Assembly (NCBI GenBank): GCA_020633325.1
Contig: JACKDX010000003.1
Location: 22,583 to 86,582 of the forward strand
Direction: 5' to 3'
DNA from: Myxococcales bacterium
Lineage (GTDB): Bacteria; Myxococcota_A; Polyangia; Polyangiales; GCA-016699535
Length of the DNA stretch: 64,000 nt
This document shows positions 27,759-36,705 of this stretch, in pieces (within the stretch, counting starts at the first letter, position 1; the number at the start of each line of letters is the position of its first letter). The notes beneath the pieces are model-generated. The model saw only the letters and a list, made by a program, of their open reading frames with translations. It searched no databases and was not told where the DNA came from. The position numbers and the translations under genes were made by a program.

Positions 27759-29537
27759 ATGGAGCGTATCCTAATACTCGACAGCGACCCGACGTTTTCA
27801 CAGACCGTGCGGGATGGATTTGAGCGATTGGGCGCGCAGGTCGAAGTCGTAGCAGATGGCAATCGTGCGCTGGCGGCAGCCAAAGCTTTAACACCGGACT
27901 TGATACTACTGTCGGTGGAACTGCAAAATCTCAATGGCTGGGTCGTATGTAAGAAGCTCCGCGCCACTGCCCATCTGAAAGACATTCCACTTTTTGTGCT
28001 TTCAAGCGAAGCTACGGTGGAAATATTCGAACAACACAGACGCCTTAGCGCACGCGCCGATGGCTACATTCATAAGCCGGTGTCCTTTGATGAGTTGCTG
28101 GAACATGTGCGTGCAGTTTTGCCCTTTGAAGACATGCCGGTGGATGATATGAGCGATGCCATTAGCGTAGATGATTCAGGAATGTACGTCGAAGAGGTGG
28201 CGGACAAAAGTAATCACCATGCTCCTGCGGATGCCGATGATCAAACAAATGTGGATGCTGAGATAGAGGACTTTACTGAATCGGCATTTGGATCTTTGAT
28301 CATTCAGGATGATAAAAAATACGTGGAGCAGTTTCCGGATCAGACGGACGTCAATATGACGGCACCCTTGGGCGCGATGGCCGTAGCCGGACATGACGCA
28401 GATCATCGAGATAAAGAGATCGAGCGTTTGCGCCAGGATCTACACGCTGCGCGCGAAGAGATTGACGGGTTGATGGACACCGCAAAGCGCCGGGCCACAG
28501 AAGCGGACCGCCTTCAGAGCCAAATGGAAGTTTTGCGAAGCAACGTTAGTCAAGAGAAGGGGGCGCCTACCGCATCCGGGCGCGAGCTGTTGGATCTCAG
28601 GGAGTCTTTAAACCGAAAGGACAAAGAGATTCTCGACTTGCGCGATCAGGTGACTGGCAGAGATAGGCAATTAATCGAGGCCAGCGATGCCGCACTTACC
28701 AAGGAGCGGGAGCATAACGATTTGCGAGAGCGGATTTCGGCCCTACAGAAGGAAATAGAGGCAGGCCGCGTGCAAAACACCGGTCTAGTGGCCGATAAAG
28801 CCAAACTCTCTCAGCAGCTAAGTGAGCTTCGCGAGCGGTTGGCAGGCGTGGAGGATGAGGTCGCCCACGCTCAAGAAACCTTAGAAGCCACGAGGCGCGG
28901 CCATGAGGATGCTATTCAAGCGCTGCAGACCACGCATGGACAGGAACTTTTGGCGCTTCGAAAGGATCTGGAAGACTCTTCAGAGCAGGGCCAGATGGCG
29001 CTAAAGAATGAGCACAAACGCCAGATTCAGAGGCTCACCGCGGAGCATGAGGATGCCACCGTGGCGCTTCGCGATAAGCTCCAGCAAAAGCACGAGACGG
29101 AATTGCGGCATTTGCAGACCAAGCACGCCGAGGAATTGGCCTTGCTCGGCCGTAGGCTTGAGGAGATGGAATCGAACCTCGAAGCTACGGAGGGAGCGCT
29201 TAGGCAAAGCGAAGCGATGGCCGAAGCTGCGCGTATCGAGTTGACGAGTACCATTGAGACGCTCAGGCGTGAACGCCAAACGGTGGTAGAAGAGCGAGAC
29301 AAGACTGTTAACGCGTTTAAGGACGCGGCCGAAAAAGCGGCTGCGCTCGAAGGGCAGCTAGAGCAGCAGACTTTACGCGTTGAGACGCTGCAGCGGTCGC
29401 AGACAGACCTTCAACATCAATTGGACTCAGCGGTAGATAAGATCACCAGCGACGAAGAGTTTTTACAACGCGCGCGCAAAGCCATCGCTATTACAGCCAC
29501 ATTGTTGGACGAACAAAAAAATAATCGCTTGGCCTAG
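27759..29537 (+). CDS. FrzS/AglZ-like pseudo-receiver coiled-coil protein
   Basis: 592 residues: a response-regulator receiver fold (1-~120), an acidic linker (~125-210), and a very long coiled coil (~210-580, dense heptads of Glu, Leu, Arg, Ala). The receiver keeps an acidic pocket (LDSD) and the distal lysine (YIHKP, K106), but the phospho-acceptor position reads LLSVEL, with serine 52 in place of aspartate. This architecture, and segments such as FEQHRRLSARADGY, resemble Myxococcus FrzS and AglZ, polarity proteins of type-IV-pilus and gliding motility that likewise act without phosphorylation. It likely localises to poles or focal sites by binding small GTPase modules. It converges with, and overlaps by four bases, the aldehyde dehydrogenase gene. 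Confidence 0.8.
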   Translation: MERILILDSDPTFSQTVRDGFERLGAQVEVVADGNRALAAAKALTPDLILLSVELQNLNGWVVCKKLRATAHLKDIPLFVLSSEATVEIFEQHRRLSARADGYIHKPVSFDELLEHVRAVLPFEDMPVDDMSDAISVDDSGMYVEEVADKSNHHAPADADDQTNVDAEIEDFTESAFGSLIIQDDKKYVEQFPDQTDVNMTAPLGAMAVAGHDADHRDKEIERLRQDLHAAREEIDGLMDTAKRRATEADRLQSQMEVLRSNVSQEKGAPTASGRELLDLRESLNRKDKEILDLRDQVTGRDRQLIEASDAALTKEREHNDLRERISALQKEIEAGRVQNTGLVADKAKLSQQLSELRERLAGVEDEVAHAQETLEATRRGHEDAIQALQTTHGQELLALRKDLEDSSEQGQMALKNEHKRQIQRLTAEHEDATVALRDKLQQKHETELRHLQTKHAEELALLGRRLEEMESNLEATEGALRQSEAMAEAARIELTSTIETLRRERQTVVEERDKTVNAFKDAAEKAAALEGQLEQQTLRVETLQRSQTDLQHQLDSAVDKITSDEEFLQRARKAIAITATLLDEQKNNRLA

Positions 29538-30997
29538 CGGGGTCTGGACGGAAGCAAAATAGCTTGCGGATAGGTGCACAATCGATTCGCGAATATTCCC
29601 GCTACTCGGTGATTGCCGCTAAGCTTTGTCCCGCCAAATGGCAAGCGCCCGCTGGCGCCTGCTGTGGATCGGTTGAAGTGGACCATGCCCACATCGAGCT
29701 CATCCGCCACGTACGCAAACACATCTGAAGAGCGCGTGAACACTGCTGCAGCGAGCCCAAAAGACGTATTGTTGGCCACCTCAATGCCTTCGTCGACGTC
29801 TCCAACGGCGTATACGGCCAAATTCGGACCGAACAGTTCAACGTCGGAATATCCAGGTACCATAGCTCGCGTATGAGGCGCCAAAAGCAGGGACGGCGAC
29901 AAGTAAAAGCCGGTGCGGCCGGGCACGTCAACAACGCTTCCTCGCACCAACGCCACATACCCGCACGAGAGAGCGGCGGATTGTGCAGCAAGTAACGTTT
30001 GCCGCGTGGCCTCGGAGATCACCGGCCCCATAAATACGTTTTCGTCGAAAGGATAGCCCACAGTGAGCTGCTTCGTTGCGTGTGTAAGCTTCGCGCAGAA
30101 CTCGTCCAAAATGGGGCGCGCCACGATCACCCTGGATGTCGAGGTACAGCGCTGGCCCGAGGTTGCATACGCGGCAAATGTAATCTGCTGTACCGCGAAA
30201 TCAAGATCCGCGTCCTCGAGGACGATGGACGCATTCTTGCCGCCAAGCTCCAGCGCTATCAATCGGTCGATGCGTTCAGCATTGGCAATGGCAATCGCTT
30301 GCCCAACGGCAAGAGACCCCGTGAAAAGGATACCCGCAATGTCGGAATGCTGCGCGAGCTGTTGTGCAGTAGTGCCGTCCCCCTGCACCATGTTGAATAC
30401 GCCCTTGGGGAACCCCGCTTCGTGTATGCATTGGGCAATCCACGAGCCGGTGGTAGGCGCCTTCTCGCTTGGCTTGAAAATAACTGGATTACCCGATGCC
30501 AAAGCGGGGACAAGCTGACCATTGGGGAGGTGGCCGGGAAAATTGAACGGTCCAATAACGAGGAGGGGCCCGAGTGGGCGATGTCGGATTTCCCCGGGCA
30601 CGTCCTTCAGCACACGATCGGCCGTGAAGGTGCGGCCTTCGGTGAGCATCACATCGACTTTGCTGATCATGGCAGAGACCTCTTGCCGTGCTTCACTGAT
30701 AGGCTTGCCCACTTCTCGGGTGATGGTCGTCGCTATCGGTTCGAGATACCGCTGCAGCGCTGCTTGGTAACGACGCAATGCAGCGTCCCTTTCGGACGCG
30801 GGCGTTCGCCGCCAGGCTCGAAAGGCACGACGGGCGCTATGCACCGCGACATCGACATGTGCCACGCTGACAGCGTGAGTCGCAACAATGTCGATCGTAT
30901 CCGCGGGACTGCGCACGGTGATAGTTTGCGATGCCCGGAGCGTGCTAGTGAAGCCGCCATCCAGGTAGTCACCCAGCATTGGGTCATGTGATTTCAC
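29534..30997 (-). CDS. AstD-like aldehyde dehydrogenase
   Basis: About 487 residues, NAD(P)-dependent aldehyde dehydrogenase. The segment GPFNFPGHLPNGQLVPAL and FKPSEKAPTTG closely follow succinylglutamate semialdehyde dehydrogenase (AstD); GILFTGS, ALELGGKNA and the catalytic-cysteine motif TSGQRCTSTSR are present. No other arginine-succinyltransferase pathway gene is near, so the real substrate may differ. Starts are ambiguous: GTG 30997 has AAGG nine bases upstream, TTG 31024 and ATG 30979 are alternatives. It follows the phosphate transporter gene on the same strand at short distance and may share its transcript. Confidence 0.85.
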   Translation of the reverse strand: MKSHDPMLGDYLDGGFTSTLRASQTITVRSPADTIDIVATHAVSVAHVDVAVHSARRAFRAWRRTPASERDAALRRYQAALQRYLEPIATTITREVGKPISEARQEVSAMISKVDVMLTEGRTFTADRVLKDVPGEIRHRPLGPLLVIGPFNFPGHLPNGQLVPALASGNPVIFKPSEKAPTTGSWIAQCIHEAGFPKGVFNMVQGDGTTAQQLAQHSDIAGILFTGSLAVGQAIAIANAERIDRLIALELGGKNASIVLEDADLDFAVQQITFAAYATSGQRCTSTSRVIVARPILDEFCAKLTHATKQLTVGYPFDENVFMGPVISEATRQTLLAAQSAALSCGYVALVRGSVVDVPGRTGFYLSPSLLLAPHTRAMVPGYSDVELFGPNLAVYAVGDVDEGIEVANNTSFGLAAAVFTRSSDVFAYVADELDVGMVHFNRSTAGASGRLPFGGTKLSGNHRVAGIFANRLCTYPQAILLPSRPR

Positions 30998-31027
30998 GTC
31001 ACCAGACCTTACCAATCGGTTCAAGTG

Positions 31028-32275
31028 TTAGACAAGAAATGACGAAAGTTTGTATAGTATAGCAGAAAGCAGTGCCGTCAAAGGCACTGTGACGAACCAA
31101 CTTGCAGCGATACCGCGTAACACGTCGGTATCGATGGCTCCCACGCTTCGAGCCAACCCCACGCCAATGACGGCCCCCACCAGAGTGTGGGTCGTGCTAA
31201 TCGGAAGCCCCAGCTTGCTTGCGATGAGGATAGTGCTCGCGGTTGCAAACTCGGCGGCGAAACCGCGAGAGGGTGTAAGTTCGGTGATTTTGCTTCCGAC
31301 GGTCGCGATGACCTTATAGCCATAGGTTGCGAGTCCAAACACGATGCCGCAGGCACCCACAATAAGCACATAAAACGAGATTTTTACCTTTGCAGCCGGG
31401 TTTCCGCTCAGGAGATGGAATACAGCGGCCATGGGCCCCACCGCGTTGGCGACGTCGTTGCTGCCGTGGGCAAAGGCGACAAATGAGGCTGTGATTATCT
31501 GAAGCACCAGAAAGACCTTCTCCGTCCGACGAAGATTCTTGTGCAAAGAGAGTTGGTGCGCTTCCCGGGTCATACGCCCAAGTAAGGGCGCGCTTACCAG
31601 CACAAACAGCGCACCGACGCCCAAGCCGATAAGGATTGATGTGCGGAGCGATAGATCGAGATGTAAAGGTTTAAGTCCCTTGTAAATCAAGCTTAGTGCC
31701 AGCATGGCGCCTACGGGAAACAGCAAAAAGGGGCCATGCCGGTGCATCGCGTGTAAAGGATTCTCCGTCGAGAGAATCCGCCTACGAATATGAACAAACA
31801 TTGCATATGCTGTGAGCGCTCCAAGAATGGGTGAAATCACCCAGGACGTGGTGATGACCGCGACGTTCGGCCAGTGGATGCTGGAGGGTCCGCCGGCTAT
31901 CATGCCGAAGCCGAGAACGGAACCAACAATGCTGTGAGTGGTCGATACAGGCCACCCCATATAGCTGGCAATGTGAAGCCACATGGCTGACGCTAGCAAA
32001 CAACAAGCCATCCCCATGGCGAGTTCTACCGATGTAGCGTCAATGGATTCGAGATCGACGATGCCTTTACTAACGGTGTCTGTGACCGTTCCGCCGACCA
32101 GCATGGCGCCCGCAAACTCAAACACCGCAGCGACGATGAGGGCGCGCTTGAGGGTTAGGGCCCCTGACCCAACGGAGGTTCCCATCGCATTGGCCACATC
32201 GTTGGCCCCGATGTTCCATGCCATGTAGAGGCCGGTCACGATGGCAACGATCGCGACTATCGTTGAAGGTTCCAT
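31028..32275 (-). CDS. pit: PiT-family inorganic phosphate transporter
   Basis: 415 residues with about ten membrane helices. The duplicated PiT signature is seen at both ends: AWNIGANDVANAMGTSVGSG near the N-terminus and AFAHGSNDVANAVGP in the second half, plus STTHSIVGSVLG and STTHTLVGAVIGVG. It takes up phosphate with protons or Na+. The gene just upstream on the same strand (32293-32967) is the DUF47/PhoU-like partner that usually accompanies PiT transporters. Gap between the two is 17 bases. Confidence 0.93.
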   Translation of the reverse strand: MEPSTIVAIVAIVTGLYMAWNIGANDVANAMGTSVGSGALTLKRALIVAAVFEFAGAMLVGGTVTDTVSKGIVDLESIDATSVELAMGMACCLLASAMWLHIASYMGWPVSTTHSIVGSVLGFGMIAGGPSSIHWPNVAVITTSWVISPILGALTAYAMFVHIRRRILSTENPLHAMHRHGPFLLFPVGAMLALSLIYKGLKPLHLDLSLRTSILIGLGVGALFVLVSAPLLGRMTREAHQLSLHKNLRRTEKVFLVLQIITASFVAFAHGSNDVANAVGPMAAVFHLLSGNPAAKVKISFYVLIVGACGIVFGLATYGYKVIATVGSKITELTPSRGFAAEFATASTILIASKLGLPISTTHTLVGAVIGVGLARSVGAIDTDVLRGIAASWFVTVPLTALLSAILYKLSSFLV

Positions 32276-32292
32276 GGGGCTATTAACTGCTC

Positions 32293-32967
32293 TTAGTGAG
32301 CGATGAACAAACGGAAAAGGTCGCCCACATTTTCTGCATGATTGGCCATGTCCCCGACTTTATTGAGGATTTTGGTCCACATGAACAGTGCGGTGGGCGG
32401 CATGTCATGCTCAAGCTCAAAGAGGGCGCGCGCATTTTGAATCTGGACGATGTCAGCCTCGTGCTCAAGCCGGTGGAGTTCATCGATCATGGTCATAACG
32501 TTGTCCGCAGGGCGGCCCTTAAACCCGGCTTCCAGCAAGGGGTCCAGCTGATGCGTAATACGCTGTGCGCAATAGACGCAGTCCATCACGTGTTTGATCA
32601 GCGATCGGAGCGACGTGTGAATTTCCGGTGGCACCGTCATGGTGCGCAAAGTGAGCAACACGCCGGCGTCCTCCGCAGAATCCGCTACAGCGTCCATTTT
32701 GCTGATGAGGGAAAGAATGTCGCGACGGTCGACCGGGAGAAACAGCCGAATCGGCATATGCGATCGTACGCGATTCTTAAATTCATCTGCCTTTGCCTCA
32801 AGGCGACTTATCTCCACCGCCAGCGATTCGACACCGGCTTGATCGTTTTGGATTAGCTTCTCAAAAAGATCGGGTACGCGCTCGCAGCATTCGACGACGC
32901 GATTCATGAGCTCGCCGAGCTGCAATAAAGGACTACGAACGAAAAGGCCGGCCAATGGGATGCGCAT
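32293..32967 (-). CDS. DUF47/TIGR00153 PhoU-like protein
   Basis: 224 residues, all-helical, related to PhoU. It matches the TIGR00153 type: MRIPLAGLFVRSPLLQLGELMNRV start, LEAKADEFKNRVRSHMP, and acidic metal-binding clusters of the E/DxxxD kind (RRDILSLISKMDAVADSAEDAG, ELHRLEHEAD). The ATG at 32967 has AGAGG six bases upstream; the longer frame has no such signal. Proteins of this family are nearly always paired with PiT transporters and thought to regulate them. It is divergent from the isomerase gene. Confidence 0.9.
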   Translation of the reverse strand: MRIPLAGLFVRSPLLQLGELMNRVVECCERVPDLFEKLIQNDQAGVESLAVEISRLEAKADEFKNRVRSHMPIRLFLPVDRRDILSLISKMDAVADSAEDAGVLLTLRTMTVPPEIHTSLRSLIKHVMDCVYCAQRITHQLDPLLEAGFKGRPADNVMTMIDELHRLEHEADIVQIQNARALFELEHDMPPTALFMWTKILNKVGDMANHAENVGDLFRLFIAH

Positions 32968-33060
32968 GAATACCTCTGATGTAGGCGGCTTATACCAGCA
33001 AGCCATTCGGCTGGCTACGCAAGAAATCCGCAGTACAATGGCGTGAAGGAGACGAGAGTC

Positions 33061-33510
33061 ATGCGCATTGCAATATGCTCCGATGAGAATTACCCGCTGC
33101 ACGCTCAAATTGCCGATGACTTGACCACAAGAGGGCACATTCTTGCCAAATATGGCAGTTTTTCCGAGAAAGATGGCGGGCCATGGGCGCTAGTCGCCGA
33201 GCAGGCCGCCAGGGCGGTCGCCCAAGGAGCATGCGCAGAAGGTATCTTTTTCTGTTGGACCGGCACCGGAATCAGTATCGCGGCCAACAAAATTCGTGGC
33301 GTGCGTGCCGCGCTATGTAATGACGCTGTTACAGCGGCAGGCGCGCGTACGTGGAACCATGCCAACGTGTTGTGTTTGTCCAACCGTTTGCTTTCGGGAG
33401 ACGTGGCGAAGGAAATATTTGATGCATGGTTTAGTACGCCTTTCGAGGAACGGGGGCAAGAAGGTGTAAGGGCGCTGAGCGAGGTGGAAAAGCGGCACTG
33501 CCGGCTGTAA
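33061..33510 (+). CDS. RpiB/LacA/LacB-family sugar-phosphate isomerase
   Basis: 149 residues. Starts at ATG 33061 with AAGGAG nine bases upstream. Family marks are MRIAICSDE, the active-site FCWTGTGISIAANKIRGVRAALC (cysteine present; tryptophan replaces the glycine of the classical CGTGIG loop) and TWNHANVLCLSNR. RpiB interconverts ribose- and ribulose-5-phosphate; the loop variant here is typical of a subgroup whose substrate is less certain. It converges on the debranching-enzyme gene with two bases between stops. Confidence 0.85.
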   Translation: MRIAICSDENYPLHAQIADDLTTRGHILAKYGSFSEKDGGPWALVAEQAARAVAQGACAEGIFFCWTGTGISIAANKIRGVRAALCNDAVTAAGARTWNHANVLCLSNRLLSGDVAKEIFDAWFSTPFEERGQEGVRALSEVEKRHCRL

Positions 33511-33512
33511 TG

Positions 33513-35654
33513 CTATTTGATAATGTGTAAACGGATATCACCCTTCGAGCGCAGCACGTCTACCGAAACGTCGTGATTATATCGTCTGAGGCGCAAGTCA
33601 ACAAACCCCTCGCCCACTTTCAGGTTAGTGAGCGAAACTTCATCGAGGCTCGCGGGGAGCACTGGAGCATGAAACTCCACGGCACTCGCCTGATCGTTGA
33701 CGACCAGTCCCAAGGTAGCCTGAAGCAGGAGATACACCGCGCCTGCTGCCCACGCTTGCGGATTGCACGCCACTGGATAAAGAGTTGGTCCCTCACCACT
33801 TCGTTTTGAGAATCCGCAGAAAAGTTCCGGGAGTCGGTGAAGGTCGAAATTATAAGAAGCCTGGTACAAGTCGTCCAAAATTTTGCTGGCGTGATGCTGC
33901 AGGCCATACATAGAAAACCCCCATCCGATAAGCGCATTGTCGTGAGGCCAGACCGAGCCGTTGTGATACGACAGTGGATTATAACGGCGTTCGTTGGCAG
34001 CGAGGGTGCGGATGCCCCATCCGCTATAACCAGCATCGTTCATGAGTTGTTCGGCGACCAGGTGCGCACGTTCAGGAAGGGCAATACCCGAAAACAAGCA
34101 CTGGCCCGCATTCGACGTGCGAACGCAACAGGGATGCTTTTTGCCATCAAGCGCTAAGGCGTAGGTGCCGAGCGCTTCACACCAAAAGTCCCGGTCGAAG
34201 CGCATGCGCAGATCGTCTGCTTTTCGCTCCAGTTCCTCAGCGCGCGCGTTAAGTCCCAGCGCTTTGGCCAATAAAGATGCGTGCGTATAGGCACCATACA
34301 CGTATGCCTGCACCTCACACAACGCAATGGGTCCCTCGGCAGAGGTGCCATCTGAATAAAACACCGAATCCTTTGAATCTTTCCATCCTTGATGGACCAG
34401 ACCACCGGGGGCAACGCGTCCGTATTCGACATATCCGTCGCCATCTTTGTCGCCATCATTTTCAATCCACGCAATCGCCGATTCGAGATGGGGCCATAAC
34501 TTTTGAATGCTCGCCAAGTCGCCTGTACGCTGGAAATACGCTCCTGCTAGATAGACAAACAGGGGAGTTGCGTCGGCGCTGCCGTAATACCGTCCGAAAG
34601 GAAGCTCGCTAAGGCTTGAGACCTCACCTCGGCGAATCTCGTGAACAACTTTTCCCGGCTCGGCGTCTCGCGCAGGCTCATAAGAGGTGGCTTGGGTGGC
34701 CGCTAGGTATGCTAACACACCTTTGGCGATGCGCGGCTCGATCCAGAGACACTCTAACGCGGTCACGATGCCATCCCTGCCGAAGGGCGTGCTAAACCAG
34801 GGGGTACCGGCGTACGGATATCGCCCGAATTCCGTGTCAGTGAGGAGCATTTGCAGGTCTTCGAATGAGCGATCGATCCATTGATTGAATATCTCGTTCG
34901 ACGTGGTAATGCTGCAAGCGTGCTGACGTGCGTGTTGCATTCGTCGCGTCAGCTCGTCTAAGCCGCTTTGATAATTGGTATAGACAAGAGGGTGGCGCTC
35001 GGGCTCATGAGGTTCTATGCAATGGATGCGGATATCCAGCGTAAAGTCTTCCCCTGGAGCCAAGGACACGTGATAGTCCGTCATGCCTTCACAAAAACGA
35101 TCAGGTGGGGCTGAAAATTTAATATGCGTTTGACGCAAAACATCATCGAGGCCGATATATCCATAGATGAGCGTATCGCCTGTGAGAGTGGGCTCCTGCA
35201 TTTCTCCGCGTTTCTTTCGCTGATAACCGCGCACCTCGAACACATCAGCATAGTCGGCAGAGAATCGGAGTTGTACGAGATGGTGGGCAGGCTTCTCGCT
35301 GAAATTGTGTAAAACTATACGCGCGTAACAGGTGTGGTCGAGAAGATAACTTGTGCGCAGTATATGAATAGGATCGGCGTCCAACCCCTCACCCACGAGG
35401 CGCGGGTCGGTGGGCGTAGCCAAATCCGCGGTTAACATCGCGTTGTCGTCTTTCGTGGTCGAACTCAGAAGGACAGGTAGCTTACCGTCCATGCTTAATT
35501 CCATCCCACTCAAGAACCTTGTGCCGCAGTAATAGATCCCTTGGGACCGCGATCCGCGCTCATGGATATCCCCGAAGCGGTTGAAAAGGGCGAAGATTTC
35601 CCCATCCTTGAGCACCCGCAAACGGTCGTCGGCCAGTGTGGTTTCGTCAGTCAT
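33513..35654 (-). CDS. Glycogen-debranching-type amylo-alpha-1,6-glucosidase
   Basis: 713 residues. An N-terminal beta-sandwich (~10-230; LKDGEIFALFNRFGDIH, GIYYCGTRFLSGMEL) of the GDE N-terminal-domain type is followed by an (alpha/alpha)6 barrel: GRYPYAGTPWFSTPFGRDGIVTALE, AWIENDGDKDGDGYVEYGR, GLVHQGWKDSKDS and YHNGSVWPHDNALI. The barrel's acidic residues (FGRDG, WKDS) are at expected glycosidase positions. No signal peptide, so cytoplasmic. It starts as ATGA overlap with the GT4 gene upstream, suggesting the glycosyltransferase makes, and this enzyme trims or recycles, the same glycan or osmolyte. Exact substrate unknown. Confidence 0.82.
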   Translation of the reverse strand: MTDETTLADDRLRVLKDGEIFALFNRFGDIHERGSRSQGIYYCGTRFLSGMELSMDGKLPVLLSSTTKDDNAMLTADLATPTDPRLVGEGLDADPIHILRTSYLLDHTCYARIVLHNFSEKPAHHLVQLRFSADYADVFEVRGYQRKKRGEMQEPTLTGDTLIYGYIGLDDVLRQTHIKFSAPPDRFCEGMTDYHVSLAPGEDFTLDIRIHCIEPHEPERHPLVYTNYQSGLDELTRRMQHARQHACSITTSNEIFNQWIDRSFEDLQMLLTDTEFGRYPYAGTPWFSTPFGRDGIVTALECLWIEPRIAKGVLAYLAATQATSYEPARDAEPGKVVHEIRRGEVSSLSELPFGRYYGSADATPLFVYLAGAYFQRTGDLASIQKLWPHLESAIAWIENDGDKDGDGYVEYGRVAPGGLVHQGWKDSKDSVFYSDGTSAEGPIALCEVQAYVYGAYTHASLLAKALGLNARAEELERKADDLRMRFDRDFWCEALGTYALALDGKKHPCCVRTSNAGQCLFSGIALPERAHLVAEQLMNDAGYSGWGIRTLAANERRYNPLSYHNGSVWPHDNALIGWGFSMYGLQHHASKILDDLYQASYNFDLHRLPELFCGFSKRSGEGPTLYPVACNPQAWAAGAVYLLLQATLGLVVNDQASAVEFHAPVLPASLDEVSLTNLKVGEGFVDLRLRRYNHDVSVDVLRSKGDIRLHIIK

Positions 35655-36697
35655 GCGTTTGGTGGGGATTCAAGGAGCGCGCGATATATTTCGAGATAAT
35701 TCTGTGCCATGATACGCGCAGTAAATCGTTGCTCAAAGGCCTTACGGCATGCCCTGCGATCGATGGCGCGGATGTTTCGTAAGGCGGATTGTCCCTCCGC
35801 TTCGGTTTCATAGACAAAACCCGTGGTTCCGGACTCCATGATTTCTGGGACTGAGCCCCTGCAACGGGCGAGTATAGGCGTTCCGCACGCCAGCGCTTCG
35901 ACCATGACCAGACCGAAGGGCTCAGGCCAGTCAATGGGAAAAAGCAAAGCCAGCGCATTACCCAGGAAGCCATCTTTTTCCGAATCGCCGATTTCACCCA
36001 AAAATTCAATCAAGGGATGATCCAGCATCGGCTTGATGACAGTCTCAAAATACGTTGCATCCACCTGGTCTATTTTTGCCGAGATCTTCAGCGGCAGGTT
36101 TTCGGCTATGGCCAGACTGATGGCAGAATCGACACGCTTTTCCGGCGAAATCCGCCCAAGAAACGCTAAATATTCGCCCGCTTTGGGATGAAACGTATAG
36201 AGATCGTCAGGCAAGCCGTGGTCCACATTTCCTACCCAGTGTGCCTGCGGCAAGGGCTGCCTCTGGGACATTGAAATGGACACGACGGGGGCGTCGGAAA
36301 ACTCCGCAAAGATATCCGCAAGCTCTGGCAAATCCAATCGGCCATGAAGTGTGGTCACGGTGGGAATTGACAAACGGCGGTAGACGGGAAATGGAAGATA
36401 ATCGATATGCGAATGCACAATGTCGAACGCACTGGCACGCCTCGCCAGCAATTCCAGCATGAGGATGTGGCGTGACATGTGATCCACCACTCTATCGTCG
36501 AGGCGCAACGCGCGCTCGCAGGGCGCAATCAGTTTTGCCTGAGTGATGGAATCGCCACTGGCAAAAAGTGTCACTTCGTGCCCCTGGCGAACAAGCTCCT
36601 CCGTCAGATATGAGACCACGCGTTCTGTTCCGCCGTATAGTTTCGGCGGCACGCTCTCGAACAGCGGTGCGACTTGTGCGATGCGTAAAGGCGACAT
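35651..36697 (-). CDS. GT4-family glycosyltransferase
   Basis: 348 residues with two Rossmann halves. The N-terminal half has the acceptor-side motif PPKLYGGTERVVSYLTEELVRQGHEVTLFASGDS; the C-terminal half has YLAFLGRISPEKRVD and the nucleotide-sugar site FPIDWPEPFGLVMVEALACGTPI with the EX7E pair. This retaining GT-B type uses UDP-, GDP- or ADP-sugars. The stop overlaps the downstream debranching enzyme start. The upstream valS gene ends eight bases away, so it may be expressed from that transcript too. Confidence 0.87.
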   Translation of the reverse strand: MSPLRIAQVAPLFESVPPKLYGGTERVVSYLTEELVRQGHEVTLFASGDSITQAKLIAPCERALRLDDRVVDHMSRHILMLELLARRASAFDIVHSHIDYLPFPVYRRLSIPTVTTLHGRLDLPELADIFAEFSDAPVVSISMSQRQPLPQAHWVGNVDHGLPDDLYTFHPKAGEYLAFLGRISPEKRVDSAISLAIAENLPLKISAKIDQVDATYFETVIKPMLDHPLIEFLGEIGDSEKDGFLGNALALLFPIDWPEPFGLVMVEALACGTPILARCRGSVPEIMESGTTGFVYETEAEGQSALRNIRAIDRRACRKAFEQRFTARIMAQNYLEIYRALLESPPNA

Positions 36698-36705
36698 GCG
36701 TATTG

